From: Sphingobacteriales bacterium
GTDB taxonomy: Bacteria > Bacteroidota > Bacteroidia > Chitinophagales > JADIYW01
DNA length: 64,000 bases
NCBI GenBank assembly: GCA_016721245.1
Contig: JADKIQ010000007.1
Span: 216,265 to 280,264 of the forward strand
Direction: 5' to 3'
Part shown: piece by piece, positions 26,993 to 35,700 of the stretch
Position numbering within the stretch: the first letter of the stretch is position 1
Layout: each line of letters starts with the position of its first letter
The notes under the pieces: model-generated
The model's database searches: none
Seen by the model: only the letters and a program-made list of their open reading frames with translations
Told to the model about the DNA's origin: nothing
Translations under genes and position numbers: made by a program

Positions 26993-27020
26993 AAGTCGTA
27001 AGTAGTAAGTAATAAGTCCT
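26993..27020 (-). repeat. 7-bp array in the leader of the coiled-coil gene
   Basis: Four heptamers on the coding strand, AnnACTT type (for example ACTACTT, ACGACTT), ending 5 bases before the ATG at 26987. Same unit family and same orientation relative to the gene as at 20422 and 44973. Confidence 0.8.
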
Positions 27021-27087
27021 AAATATGTGCCGGTAAACCCAGCAACATATTTACGATAATCAATTTTGTAATGAATAATCTGTTTAA

Positions 27088-27118
27088 TAAAAAAACAGTT
27101 TGCAATACATGCAAACTG
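27088..27118 (-). terminator. Terminator of secreted paralogue A
   Basis: A 9-bp stem CAGTTTGCA (27096-27104) with its complement at 27110-27118 and a 5-base loop. A T-run follows on the minus strand, 26 bases after the stop at 27144. The stem is almost the same as that of the paralogue B terminator. Confidence 0.85.
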
Positions 27119-27143
27119 CGATACAAAATTAGAAAATTATTGG

Positions 27144-27833
27144 TTAATTTTTCAGTGTTGCTCGTTTTGTTTTTATGGTTTCAATTATTTGCTGCTGCAA
27201 TGAAATCTGTTGTTGTTTGGCTGCCTGATCAGCATCATATTTTGTTATTTCCTGTTCCATTTTTTTAATTTTTGATTTGGATTCCTCAATTGTTTTTAGC
27301 GCTTTTTCTTTGCTTTTTTGTAAGGATTTTAATTCCTTATTCAGGGATTTTAAGGATTTTTCCTCTGCTTTCTGCTGGCTGCTAACAGCCACAACTGCCT
27401 GATTCTGTGCAAACTCTTTAATAACAGCTTCCATTGCCGCGTGTTGTGTGCCATATGCGTAAGAGGTAATAAAAGCACCGCCTAAATCAGTAAAAAAAGT
27501 AACTTTTGAACCATTGTCTACGGGCGTGACGATTGCATAGATATCAAGGGTATTGGCGCTCACGGTAGGGATTCTTGCATTATCCAGCAATATTTCCGGA
27601 GATTTTTTCTCGCTGATTAATTTTGCATCCAGTTTTTTGCTTAATTTTTTCAGTCCTTCCTTAGCCTGTTTTATACTAGTTCCGTTTAATATAACCTCAA
27701 TTCCGTTTTGTTCACCTTTGCTCATAAACTGCCGTACTTCATTCGTGGTAAATTGAGATTGTGCGTTTGCAAAAGAAAATGACAATAAAATAAGTGAAAG
27801 TGTGCTCGTTATTTTTAATAATCTGTTTTTCAT
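27144..27833 (-). CDS. Secreted protein paralogue A (coiled-coil C-terminus)
   Basis: 229 residues with a signal peptide ending in FANAQ. A folded domain covers 25-145: SQFTTNEVRQFMSKGEQNGIEV at its start, then PTVSANTLDIYAIVTPVDNGSKVTFF, a GGAF loop and a conserved YGTQHAAMEA. A Lys/Gln/Glu-rich coiled coil (150-229) ends in QQQISLQQQIIETIKTKRATL. It shares most of its sequence with paralogue B, so it arose by tandem duplication. No family is recognised; a periplasmic or outer-membrane-associated role is likely. Confidence 0.78.
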   Translation of the reverse strand: MKNRLLKITSTLSLILLSFSFANAQSQFTTNEVRQFMSKGEQNGIEVILNGTSIKQAKEGLKKLSKKLDAKLISEKKSPEILLDNARIPTVSANTLDIYAIVTPVDNGSKVTFFTDLGGAFITSYAYGTQHAAMEAVIKEFAQNQAVVAVSSQQKAEEKSLKSLNKELKSLQKSKEKALKTIEESKSKIKKMEQEITKYDADQAAKQQQISLQQQIIETIKTKRATLKN

Positions 27834-27876
27834 ATTTATATCCTTTTTGTTTTAAAATCAAATCTGCCTACTACAT

Positions 27877-27904
27877 AAAAAAGCAGTTTGCATAAGCAAA
27901 CTGC
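27877..27904 (-). terminator. Terminator of secreted paralogue B
   Basis: Stem GCAGTTTGC (27883-27891) and complement (27896-27904), a 4-base loop and a T-run on the minus strand, 20 bases after the stop at 27924. Confidence 0.85.
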
Positions 27905-27923
27905 CATTATCAATTATGTCTGT

Positions 27924-28607
27924 TTAATTTAAAGTTGCTCTTTTTGTTTTTACCGTTTCAATTATTTGCTGTTGTAAAGAAATCTGTTGTTGCTTAGCCG
28001 TCTGATCCGCATCATTTTTTGTGATGTCTGCTTCGCGTTGTTTAATTAATGCTTTTGCTTTTTCAATATCTTTTAAATACCCTTCTTTATCTTTTACTAA
28101 ATCTTTCAAGTCACCATTCAGTGTTTTTAATATTTTCTCTTCGCTTTTTTGCTGGTCTTCTACCACTACAACAGCCTGGTCTTTAGCAAATTTTTTGATA
28201 GATGCTTCCAAGCCTGCATACTGTGAGCCGTATGCTGCTGAAGAAACAAATGCACCACCCAAATCGGAGAAGATGGTTACTTTGGAACCGTTGTCTACAG
28301 GCGTTACAACAGCATACATATCTATCGCGTTAGCACTTACCGTTGGCATTTGTGCATTATCAATAAAAATTTCCGGGTTTTTCTTATCGCGAACAATCTT
28401 CGCTTTCATCTTTTTTCCCCATTTTTCTACTGCATCTTTCGCATCTTCAGGCTTGGTACCGTTTAATATAATTTCTATACCGTTTTGTTCGCCTTTACTC
28501 ATAAACTGACGAACTTCATTGGTGGTAAATTGGGATTGTGCATTTGCCGTTGCAAATGAAAGAGCCAGCACTGCTGTAAAAATGGATAATTTCAAAATTT
28601 TTTTCAT
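27924..28607 (-). CDS. Secreted protein paralogue B (coiled-coil C-terminus)
   Basis: 227 residues from the ATG at 28607, which begins a normal signal peptide (MKKILKLSIFTAVLALSFATANAQ). An upstream in-frame ATG at 28631 would add eight residues and overlap the PD40-SPOR stop. The domain order is the same as in paralogue A: SQFTTNEVRQFMSKGEQNGIEI is identical but for one residue, and the C-terminal QQQISLQQQIIETVKTKRATLN is almost identical. The middle differs more. Each copy has kept its own terminator with the same stem, so the duplicated unit included gene plus terminator. Confidence 0.78.
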   Translation of the reverse strand: MKKILKLSIFTAVLALSFATANAQSQFTTNEVRQFMSKGEQNGIEIILNGTKPEDAKDAVEKWGKKMKAKIVRDKKNPEIFIDNAQMPTVSANAIDMYAVVTPVDNGSKVTIFSDLGGAFVSSAAYGSQYAGLEASIKKFAKDQAVVVVEDQQKSEEKILKTLNGDLKDLVKDKEGYLKDIEKAKALIKQREADITKNDADQTAKQQQISLQQQIIETVKTKRATLN

Positions 28608-28620
28608 GTAATTTAATTTA

Positions 28621-31515
28621 TTATTTAACAATTCCTGTTACTTTATCTTTGTTGTACTGCAAAATAAATGCCACAAAATATCCTTGTGAACGCACAAGTT
28701 CTAATACTTCTTTTGCTCTTTCCAGTGACTCAAAATTTCCCAGGCGATAAATATATCGTTCATATGCTTTTATTTCTTCTACTTTTCCCAGTGCTTCAAA
28801 TTCAGGAAATTTGATATTCCCCTGATCGTAGCTTGCCAATTGAACTTTGAAATAAATATCCGGTAAAACTTCTGCTGGTGCTACCGGTTGAATCTTCTTT
28901 TCTTCTACAGACGGTATTGTTTCTTTTGCAGATAGTGGTTTTTCCTGTGGCGTCACTGAAACAGGATTTGTTTTTGACGGCTCAGGCACGCTTACCTCTT
29001 TTACTATTTTCTCTTTCAATTCTTCCACTGCTTCTGAAGGCGAAGGCGTAATTTGTTCCGTTACTTTTGGTATTGATTCAACTACAGGTTCTTTTTTTAG
29101 TTCCGGTTGAACTTTCACTTCTTCCACTTTTGCAACAACTTCTTCCTTAAGAGGCTCAGCCACATTTTCCTGCTCTTTATCTACTACCTCTTCTGTTTTC
29201 TTCTCTTCAATAATCTTTACTTTTTTTGATTTCTTTGTACTTACCATATCTGCTGCTAACTGTGGCACTTCATTATCTTTTATTATTACCGGTTTAACGT
29301 CCTTTATTTCTGTTGTTGCCTCTTTAGCCGGAATATCTTTTTCTAATGACTTTTCCGTTGCCTTTACATTTTCAACAACTATATCTTTTGCCTTATCGTC
29401 TTTTGGTCCTACAACTATTGTTTGTTTTTCGATTGTTTTATTTTCTGTTAGGGCCTTAGGTGTTTCTTGCTGAACTGCAGGTGCAGATACTGTTACTTTA
29501 GGTTTTGTAGATTTATTCATTTGCGCAGCTTGCGGATTATCTGCAGCAATTACTTTTAATAATGAATCAATTTTTGCCTGTGTAATAGGCTCATGTTTTT
29601 CAGAAGAAATGACAGCACCAGTATTTTTATCCGGAAATTTGATATTCATATCCGTCGGCACATTACCGGGTTTATATACCTTATTTTCTGTTAGTTTGAA
29701 TTTATTACCAGTTAGTAAATAGTCACGAACCTTCACGCTGTTTCTTTCCAAACCGAACGTGGTTAATTCATCTGTAATTTTATTTTCCTGATTTTCAAAA
29801 ATGATTTTATAATTATTGTTGAGTAATAATTTTATTTCAAACTTTCCGCTGGAGTCAACGTCCACTTCCCTTAGTTTTTGAGTGGTGTAATTCACCATTC
29901 TCATTTTTGCTTTTGCAGCCGGCTTGTTTGTGGCGGCATCCGTTACCTTTCCTGTAAATACAATGTAATTATCCAGCGATAAATTATTTGTTGCACCTTT
30001 GGAAATACTGAACTGTGCATCCGGTTTCAGCAAGGCTTCTGCTATCACAGAATCGCCGCTCATTTTTCCGAAAGAATTTATTTTGAGCGTAATGGGTCTG
30101 TAATTGTCTTTTGAGATTTTAAGCGTGTAATTCTTTTCCTTATTAATCTGAAATAGCGCTTTTCCTGTTTCATCCGTAACGCCTTCAAATAATTTTTCTG
30201 TGCCTTCAAATACCTGCACCAAAGCGTAGTCTATCAGCTTTTCAGAAAAAGTATCATTGGTATTTACGATTAGTTTTAAATTAAACGGCGTAAATCGATA
30301 CACATCAAAACCACCTTTTCCGCCGGATCTGTTGGAAGAAAGATAGCCGGTTTTTGTTTCATTGTCATAAATCACGCTAACATCATCTCCTGCGGAATTT
30401 AGCGGTGCTGTTTGCATCAATACATCCTGCCAGACATTTGCCGTGTTTTTTGCCGTGTAAATATCAAAGCCGCCGAATCCGCCATCTCTGTCAGAAGAAA
30501 AATAGAGGGTGTTATTTTTTCCATCCTGCAGTACAAATGGATTTATTTCATTTGCAGAAGAATTTAATAATTTACCCAGATTTTTAGGCGCAGACCACTT
30601 GTCTTTTACCAGCACACTTTCCCAGATATCAAAACCACCGAAACCTCCCGGCTGATTAGATGAAAAATAAACAGCCGTTCCTTCTGCATTAAATGCAGGA
30701 TTCTTTAGCGTAATTCCTTCTGTGTTAAATGGAAAAGGCTTCACATTTAAAAAACTGCCGCCCAGATAATCTGCCGTGTAAATTTTCTCTGTTTTGTTTT
30801 TTCCTTTCTTAGATGATGCTTTTTCATCTCTCGCAGAAAAGACCAAGGTGTTTCCGTCTTGCGAAAAAGATAAACCGGTAATTATTAATTTCGGAACATT
30901 ATTGTTATACGCTTTTACGGGTGGTGTAAAATATTCAAACTCCCGGACTGCCTGATAAATTTCATAGGTAGGTTTATCATCTTTACTATTCGTGTTTTTA
31001 ATTGTTACATAAACGGGATTGGTTCTTAGCACTGCCACATTCGTTTCATCAGCAGAAGTGTTGTAGGTGTAATTTTCCAGTTTGTAATTGTAAGATAATG
31101 CGGAAGATTTTAAAATTTTCTCACACTGATTGGCTAAATCCATTACTTTATTTACATCGCCTGTGAGCGCTGCATACATCAGGTATCCGTCAAGTGCTTT
31201 CTGATATTCGCCCATTAAACGGTTCGTATTAGCATAATTAAACAGGTTCACTTTTGAGGTGTTAATCAGCTGGCTTTCCTTATCATACCATTCCATTGCG
31301 GTGGCGTATTCTTTTTTCTTCACATACAACTCTGCTATTTTAAAAGCATCCTGCGGGTCGCGGTTATCTCCGTAATATCTTCCTTTGTAGTACTCAATTA
31401 CTTTATCGATGCCGCCGCCGGCTATCAATTTACTGATGTAGGTAGCGTCCCATTTTTTAGCAAATGACATGCTGACCATTATCATCATACCAACTATAAA
31501 AAATATTCTCTTCAT
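28621..31515 (-). CDS. Envelope protein with TPR, PD40 propeller, CarboxypepD-like and SPOR domains
   Basis: 964 residues from the ATG at 31515 (MKRIFFIVGMMIMVSMSFAK signal peptide); an upstream ATG at 31554 would lie inside polA. TPR-like helices cover about 30-150. PD40/WD40-like blades follow with repeated YFSSN..GGFGGFDIW and YFSSDRDGGFGGFDIY motifs (about 215-420). Two carboxypeptidase-regulatory-like beta domains lie around 435-610. A Lys/Glu/Pro/Val low-complexity region spans about 660-880. A C-terminal SPOR domain (YFKVQLASYDQGNI..., about 890-964) should bind denuded peptidoglycan. The layout resembles PorE/OmpA-type T9SS proteins but SPOR replaces the OmpA domain. Role in T9SS is inferred, not shown. 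Confidence 0.85.
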   Translation of the reverse strand: MKRIFFIVGMMIMVSMSFAKKWDATYISKLIAGGGIDKVIEYYKGRYYGDNRDPQDAFKIAELYVKKKEYATAMEWYDKESQLINTSKVNLFNYANTNRLMGEYQKALDGYLMYAALTGDVNKVMDLANQCEKILKSSALSYNYKLENYTYNTSADETNVAVLRTNPVYVTIKNTNSKDDKPTYEIYQAVREFEYFTPPVKAYNNNVPKLIITGLSFSQDGNTLVFSARDEKASSKKGKNKTEKIYTADYLGGSFLNVKPFPFNTEGITLKNPAFNAEGTAVYFSSNQPGGFGGFDIWESVLVKDKWSAPKNLGKLLNSSANEINPFVLQDGKNNTLYFSSDRDGGFGGFDIYTAKNTANVWQDVLMQTAPLNSAGDDVSVIYDNETKTGYLSSNRSGGKGGFDVYRFTPFNLKLIVNTNDTFSEKLIDYALVQVFEGTEKLFEGVTDETGKALFQINKEKNYTLKISKDNYRPITLKINSFGKMSGDSVIAEALLKPDAQFSISKGATNNLSLDNYIVFTGKVTDAATNKPAAKAKMRMVNYTTQKLREVDVDSSGKFEIKLLLNNNYKIIFENQENKITDELTTFGLERNSVKVRDYLLTGNKFKLTENKVYKPGNVPTDMNIKFPDKNTGAVISSEKHEPITQAKIDSLLKVIAADNPQAAQMNKSTKPKVTVSAPAVQQETPKALTENKTIEKQTIVVGPKDDKAKDIVVENVKATEKSLEKDIPAKEATTEIKDVKPVIIKDNEVPQLAADMVSTKKSKKVKIIEEKKTEEVVDKEQENVAEPLKEEVVAKVEEVKVQPELKKEPVVESIPKVTEQITPSPSEAVEELKEKIVKEVSVPEPSKTNPVSVTPQEKPLSAKETIPSVEEKKIQPVAPAEVLPDIYFKVQLASYDQGNIKFPEFEALGKVEEIKAYERYIYRLGNFESLERAKEVLELVRSQGYFVAFILQYNKDKVTGIVK

Positions 31516-31525
31516 ATATTCTTTC

Positions 31526-34333
31526 TTAATGTGCTTCGAGCCAGTTATTTCCAAAGCCTGCAGATACTTCTACAGGCACCCGTAAAGGTAAGGCATTTTG
31601 CATTTCATGAATAACGATTTTCTGTATTTCTTCCTTTTCAGGGAGGTAAACATCAAACAGTAACTCATCATGCACCTGCAATATCATCTTAGACTGCATT
31701 TTATGTGCTAACAGTTGCTTGTGTATGTTTATCATCGCCACTTTTATCATATCGGCAGCACTGCCCTGTATCGGTGCATTGATAGCATTTCGTTCAGCAA
31801 AGCCACGGATGGTCCAGTTGCCTGCGTTGATGTCGCGTAAATATCTTCTTCTTCCCAGCAAAGTTTCTACATAACCTTTCTCACGGGCAAACTGTATGGT
31901 ATCATCCATATATTTTTTGATGCCGCTGTATTTGATAAAATACTGTTCAATTAATCCGGCTGCATCTGATCTTGGAATTCCTAAACGCTGCGCCAGACCA
32001 AATGCAGAAATCCCGTATATAATTCCAAAGTTGACCATCTTCGCCTGTCGTCGCATTTCCGGGGTTACGTCTTCCAATGCAACACCAAATACATTTGCTG
32101 CAGTTGCTGTATGAATATCCAGATTTTTTTTGAAGGCATCTATCATATTTTCATCTTCACTCACAGATGCCACGATACGTAATTCTATCTGTGAATAATC
32201 GGCGGAAAGGATAGTATGATTTTCATCCTTTTGAATAAATGCTCTTCGGATTTTTTTGCCGCGTTCTGTTTTTACAGGAATATTCTGCAGATTAGGGTTT
32301 ACAGAACTTAATCTACCTGTAGCTGCAATGGCCTGATTAAAGGTAGTATGCAACCTGTGTGTTTTCGGATTAATCAGATTGGGCAATGCATCAACATAGG
32401 TGCTTTTAAGTTTGGTAAACTCACGGTAATCCAGTAATTTTTCTACAATCGGATGCTCTCCCGCCAGTTTCTGTAAGGTTTCTTCATCGGTAGAATACTG
32501 ACCGGATTTTGTTTTCTTGCCCGGATATTTGATACCCATTTTTTCAAATAAAATATCGCCCAGTTGTTTCGGTGAATCTATATTGAACTGTGCACCACAG
32601 GTCGTTAAGATTTCATCTTTTAAGGCTACAATATCCTGAGAGATTTCTTTGGAATATTGTCTTAAAAAATCTGTATCAATCTTTACGCCTTCATACTCCA
32701 TTTCTGTCAGTACAGGAATCAACGGCGTTTCCACCTCATAAAATAATTTATGTAAATGTGTCTGGTCAATATCTTTTTTAAATACATTAAATAACTGCAA
32801 GGTTACATCGGCATCTTCTGCGGCATACTCTTTTATTTGTTCAACCGGCACATCACGCATGGTGCCTTGATTCGCCCCTTTTTTGCCAATTAATTCTGTA
32901 ATAGAAACCGGAGAATAGCCTAAGTAATTTTCAGATAGTACATTCATGTTGTGTTTGGTATCCGCATCTATTAGATAATGCGCCAACATGGTATCAAACA
33001 AAACTCCCTGTACATCCACGTCATACCATTTCAGTACGAGCTGATCAAATTTTATATTTTGTCCAATTTTTGTAATGTGTTTATTTTCTAAAAGCGGTTT
33101 GAACTGATGTACTAACTTTTTAGCTTCCTCCTGATTTGCTGAAACCGGAATATAATAGGCTTCGTGAGGCTTTACACTAAAAGACATACCAACCAATTCG
33201 CAATTATTAGCATCTACCGAAGTTGTTTCCGTATCAAAGCAAATTTTATCAGATGTGTTTAATTTTTGCAGCAGCTCATCAATTTTCTCCTGCGTATCTA
33301 CCAGAAAATATTGATGTTCCGTATTGCTGATATTTTTTCCGGCTTTTATTTCTGAAGCATCCGCAACATTTACCTCTTCATTTTCAGCTGTATCAAATAA
33401 AGAAGTTTGTGCTTTATCTTTGGGTGCTGTCTGTTTTTTTGCCGCCACTTCATTCACCGAATACTCTTCTCCTATAATCTTTTTTCCAAGAGTTCGGAAT
33501 TCCAGATCAGCAAATATGGCGGCCAGTTTTTCCTTATCAAAATCCTTTAAAACAAAATCGTCTTCTTTCCACTCAATGGGTGCATCCGTGATAATAGTTG
33601 CCAGTTTTTTAGAAATCAGCGCCATTTCTTTATGTTCGATGAGTTTATCTTTCATCGCGCCTTTTACCTGATCTATATTTTCATAAATATTCTCAATCGA
33701 ACCAAACTGACGAATCAGCATTTTAGCACCTTTTTCACCAATGCCTTTCACCCCCGGAATATTATCAACCGCATCACCCCAGAGCCCCAGAATATCTATG
33801 ATTTCTTTCGGATTTTTTATTTCCCATTTCTTATTTAACTCCTCCACGCCTAATATTTCTGCAGGCTTGCCCATGAATGGTGGCTTGTGAATAAATATGT
33901 TTTCCGAAGCAACTTGTCCTAAATCTTTATCCGGAGAAACGATATAACATTCAAAGCCTTCTGCTGCTGCTTTTACTGCTAACGTACCAATTAAATCATC
34001 TGCTTCATAGCCGGCAATTTCCACCACGGGCATATTCATCGCTTTTATTATTTCCTTGATGTAAGGAATGGAAGTAACGATATCGTCGGGTGTTTCCTGA
34101 CGGTTTGCCTTATAAAAATCGTGTTCAGCCTGACGGTCTGTTTGTGCAGCGGCATCAAAAACGATGGCGTAATGTGTAGGATTGTATTTTGTTTTTATTT
34201 CCCAGAGTGTATTCAGAAAGCCTTGTATTGCGGATACATTGAAGCCCTTCGAATTAATCAGCGGTGCTTTCTGAAAAGCAAAATAGGCCCTGAAAATAAG
34301 TGCGAATGAATCGAACAGATATAATTTCTTCAT
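31526..34333 (-). CDS. polA: DNA polymerase I
   Basis: 935 residues with all three domains: 5-prime nuclease (N-terminal 290, with the metal-site EADDLIGTLA and GDAVDNIPGVKGIG helix-hairpin-helix); an intact 3-prime exonuclease (motif ExoI FDTETTSVDANNCELVG and ExoII NIKFDQ, both acidic residues present); and the polymerase domain (motif A LSADYSQIELR, motif B RRQAKMVNFGIIYG, motif C VHDELLFD). It performs Okazaki-fragment processing and repair. The downstream PD40-SPOR gene begins 10 bases after the stop. Confidence 0.97.
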   Translation of the reverse strand: MKKLYLFDSFALIFRAYFAFQKAPLINSKGFNVSAIQGFLNTLWEIKTKYNPTHYAIVFDAAAQTDRQAEHDFYKANRQETPDDIVTSIPYIKEIIKAMNMPVVEIAGYEADDLIGTLAVKAAAEGFECYIVSPDKDLGQVASENIFIHKPPFMGKPAEILGVEELNKKWEIKNPKEIIDILGLWGDAVDNIPGVKGIGEKGAKMLIRQFGSIENIYENIDQVKGAMKDKLIEHKEMALISKKLATIITDAPIEWKEDDFVLKDFDKEKLAAIFADLEFRTLGKKIIGEEYSVNEVAAKKQTAPKDKAQTSLFDTAENEEVNVADASEIKAGKNISNTEHQYFLVDTQEKIDELLQKLNTSDKICFDTETTSVDANNCELVGMSFSVKPHEAYYIPVSANQEEAKKLVHQFKPLLENKHITKIGQNIKFDQLVLKWYDVDVQGVLFDTMLAHYLIDADTKHNMNVLSENYLGYSPVSITELIGKKGANQGTMRDVPVEQIKEYAAEDADVTLQLFNVFKKDIDQTHLHKLFYEVETPLIPVLTEMEYEGVKIDTDFLRQYSKEISQDIVALKDEILTTCGAQFNIDSPKQLGDILFEKMGIKYPGKKTKSGQYSTDEETLQKLAGEHPIVEKLLDYREFTKLKSTYVDALPNLINPKTHRLHTTFNQAIAATGRLSSVNPNLQNIPVKTERGKKIRRAFIQKDENHTILSADYSQIELRIVASVSEDENMIDAFKKNLDIHTATAANVFGVALEDVTPEMRRQAKMVNFGIIYGISAFGLAQRLGIPRSDAAGLIEQYFIKYSGIKKYMDDTIQFAREKGYVETLLGRRRYLRDINAGNWTIRGFAERNAINAPIQGSAADMIKVAMINIHKQLLAHKMQSKMILQVHDELLFDVYLPEKEEIQKIVIHEMQNALPLRVPVEVSAGFGNNWLEAH

Positions 34334-34334
34334 G

Positions 34335-34682
34335 TTAGTTAGTTGACTGCAGAGCCTGCCAGTATTCTGCTGCTCTTCGCGTATGAGGAATACAAATACT
34401 GCCGCCTACAAGGTTGGCGATTGCAAATACTTCATAGACTTGTTCTGTGGTAACACCGGCTTCGTAGGATTTACCAAGATGGTATTTAATGCAATCATCG
34501 CAACGCAACACCATAGATGCAACAAGGCCGAGCATTTCTTTTGTCTTTGCATCAATTGCTCCGTCTGCATAGGCATGCATATCGAGGTTGAAAAAACGGT
34601 TGAGCGTTAAATTCTTTTGCTCCAGAATTACTTCGTTCATTTTAGAACGATAGTCATTAAATTCATTTACTAAATCTGCCAT
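34335..34682 (-). CDS. Carboxymuconolactone decarboxylase/AhpD-family protein
   Basis: 115 residues, an all-helical CMD domain. The AhpD-type redox motif is Cys61-Asp-Asp-Cys64 with His68 (RCDDCIKYHLGKSYEAGVTTEQVYEV), which in AhpD reduces peroxiredoxin partners. It is therefore more likely a thiol peroxidase or reductase component than a decarboxylase. It lies one base before polA (stop 34335, polA start 34333) and follows an ArsR gene, with a 16-bp inverted repeat between them. Confidence 0.88.
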   Translation of the reverse strand: MADLVNEFNDYRSKMNEVILEQKNLTLNRFFNLDMHAYADGAIDAKTKEMLGLVASMVLRCDDCIKYHLGKSYEAGVTTEQVYEVFAIANLVGGSICIPHTRRAAEYWQALQSTN

Positions 34683-34690
34683 AAAATAAG

Positions 34691-34730
34691 AAAACTATTA
34701 TTTGTCTAAATTACGACAAATAATAGTTTT
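34691..34730. promoter_or_regulatory. Perfect 16-bp inverted repeat between arsR-1 and the AhpD-like gene
   Basis: AAAACTATTATTTGTC (34691-34706) and its exact complement (34715-34730) flank an 8-base loop. It may be the terminator of the ArsR gene (28 bases past its stop) or an operator before the AhpD-like start (8 bases away). Its AT-rich stem and nearby A/T runs allow both. Confidence 0.6.
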
Positions 34731-34757
34731 CTGTTTTGTTTTGAAAAAGTAAAGTTA

Positions 34758-35090
34758 TTATTTTTTCTTTTTCGTCGCTTTGCGCGCTTGTGTCCATTCT
34801 TCGAACAGGTCAATTCCGCGGTGCATTGCATCTAAACGATCGTAATTTAAAGAGTAGTAGATTTTTTTACCATCTCTTCTTGTACGAACAACATCAACGC
34901 CTCTTAAGATTTTCAAGTGCTGTGAAGTAATAGATTGTTCGATTTTAAGTGTATTGTAAATTACATTTACATTCACTTCTTTTTTTTCGTGGATCAGCTT
35001 GATGATTTTTAATCGAAGGTGATGTGCCACGGCTCTCAAAAGCTCTGCTGCTTTCTCGATTTTTTCTGTGTTAAATTCAAAATTTTCCAT
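34758..35090 (-). CDS. ArsR-family transcriptional regulator 1
   Basis: 110 residues with a winged helix-turn-helix. The recognition part is IYNTLKIEQSITSQHLKILRGVDVVRTRRDGKKIYYSL, typical of ArsR/SmtB proteins. There is no CxC metal site in the recognition helix (ELCVCDL type), so it is not a classical arsenite sensor; like BigR or SqrR it may sense another cue. No cysteine is present at all, so thiol-based sensing is also unlikely. The C-terminus is a Lys-rich tail. It precedes the AhpD-like gene and follows a second ArsR. Confidence 0.9.
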   Translation of the reverse strand: MENFEFNTEKIEKAAELLRAVAHHLRLKIIKLIHEKKEVNVNVIYNTLKIEQSITSQHLKILRGVDVVRTRRDGKKIYYSLNYDRLDAMHRGIDLFEEWTQARKATKKKK

Positions 35091-35119
35091 AAATACTTTT
35101 TTTACAACTTAGTTCGACA

Positions 35120-35127
35120 CAAATATA
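35120..35127 (-). promoter_or_regulatory. Putative -7 box (TATATTTG) of arsR-1
   Basis: Minus-strand TATATTTG lies 30 bases before the arsR-1 ATG. A TTGAC is upstream but at only 13 bases. Overlapping GACAC/TTTTGTC half-sites could form an autoregulatory operator. Confidence 0.4.
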
Positions 35128-35250
35128 TACAAACTTTTGTCAACTATACACTAAATATATTGATAAAAATCAGGATATTCGTTGAATACATATGTAAACA
35201 ATACAAAAACTATAAAGTTTTAGGAAAAATCAGAATTTTGTATGTAGCTA

Positions 35251-35610
35251 TTACTTTACCAGTTCTTCCAGCAATCTGGATATTTCATCCATTCTTTCAT
35301 GGTCAACCGAATAATAGATAAATTTTCCATCGCGAGAAGTTGTTACCACACCGGCTCTGCGCAGCAAGGCGAGGTGTTGAGAAGCCACAGACTGTTCCAG
35401 TCTGAGTTTCACATATAAATCCGTAACGGTCATCTTACCTTCTCTGTGAATAAGGCGTATCATTTCATGGCGCAATTTATGGTTGACCGCGCGTAATACT
35501 AATACTGATTTGCGTAATACCTGAAAATCAATCTTCAATTCCGGGTGCATGATATTTTTGCTGTTAACTGACATGTTTTTTATTTTATTCATTTCCATTC
35601 CTGTATCCAA
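35251..35610 (-). CDS. ArsR-family transcriptional regulator 2
   Basis: 119 residues. The winged helix (LRLEQSVASQHLALLRRAGVVTTSRDGKFIYYSVDHERM) closely matches regulator 1 in the recognition helix (EQS.xSQHL). The N-terminal 25 residues contain four Met (1, 5, 7, 13), so the start is uncertain; Met13 or Met21 would give a length typical of the family. There is no cysteine, hence no known metal site. A perfect 16-bp palindrome lies 41 bases upstream of the annotated start. The two regulators may have arisen by duplication and could form heterodimers or share operators (inferred). Confidence 0.88.
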   Translation of the reverse strand: MDTGMEMNKIKNMSVNSKNIMHPELKIDFQVLRKSVLVLRAVNHKLRHEMIRLIHREGKMTVTDLYVKLRLEQSVASQHLALLRRAGVVTTSRDGKFIYYSVDHERMDEISRLLEELVK

Positions 35611-35650
35611 TTATTATACCAAATACTAAGAAGGGTTTTAAAGCAAAAAG

Positions 35651-35666
35651 GTTGCATGCATGCAAC
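35651..35666. promoter_or_regulatory. Perfect palindrome GTTGCATGCATGCAAC, possible operator
   Basis: A 16-bp palindrome with no loop in the 90-base gap between tsaB and arsR-2. It is too compact for a terminator and suits a dimeric winged-helix regulator. Confidence 0.5.
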
Positions 35667-35700
35667 ATATTTTTAATTTTTTTATGTTAAAAATTTTTTG

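Noticed and set aside
28021..28509. 162-codon plus-strand frame antisense to secreted paralogue B
   Set aside because: A shadow of a well-supported minus-strand gene; composition is Ser/Phe-rich and there is no start context.
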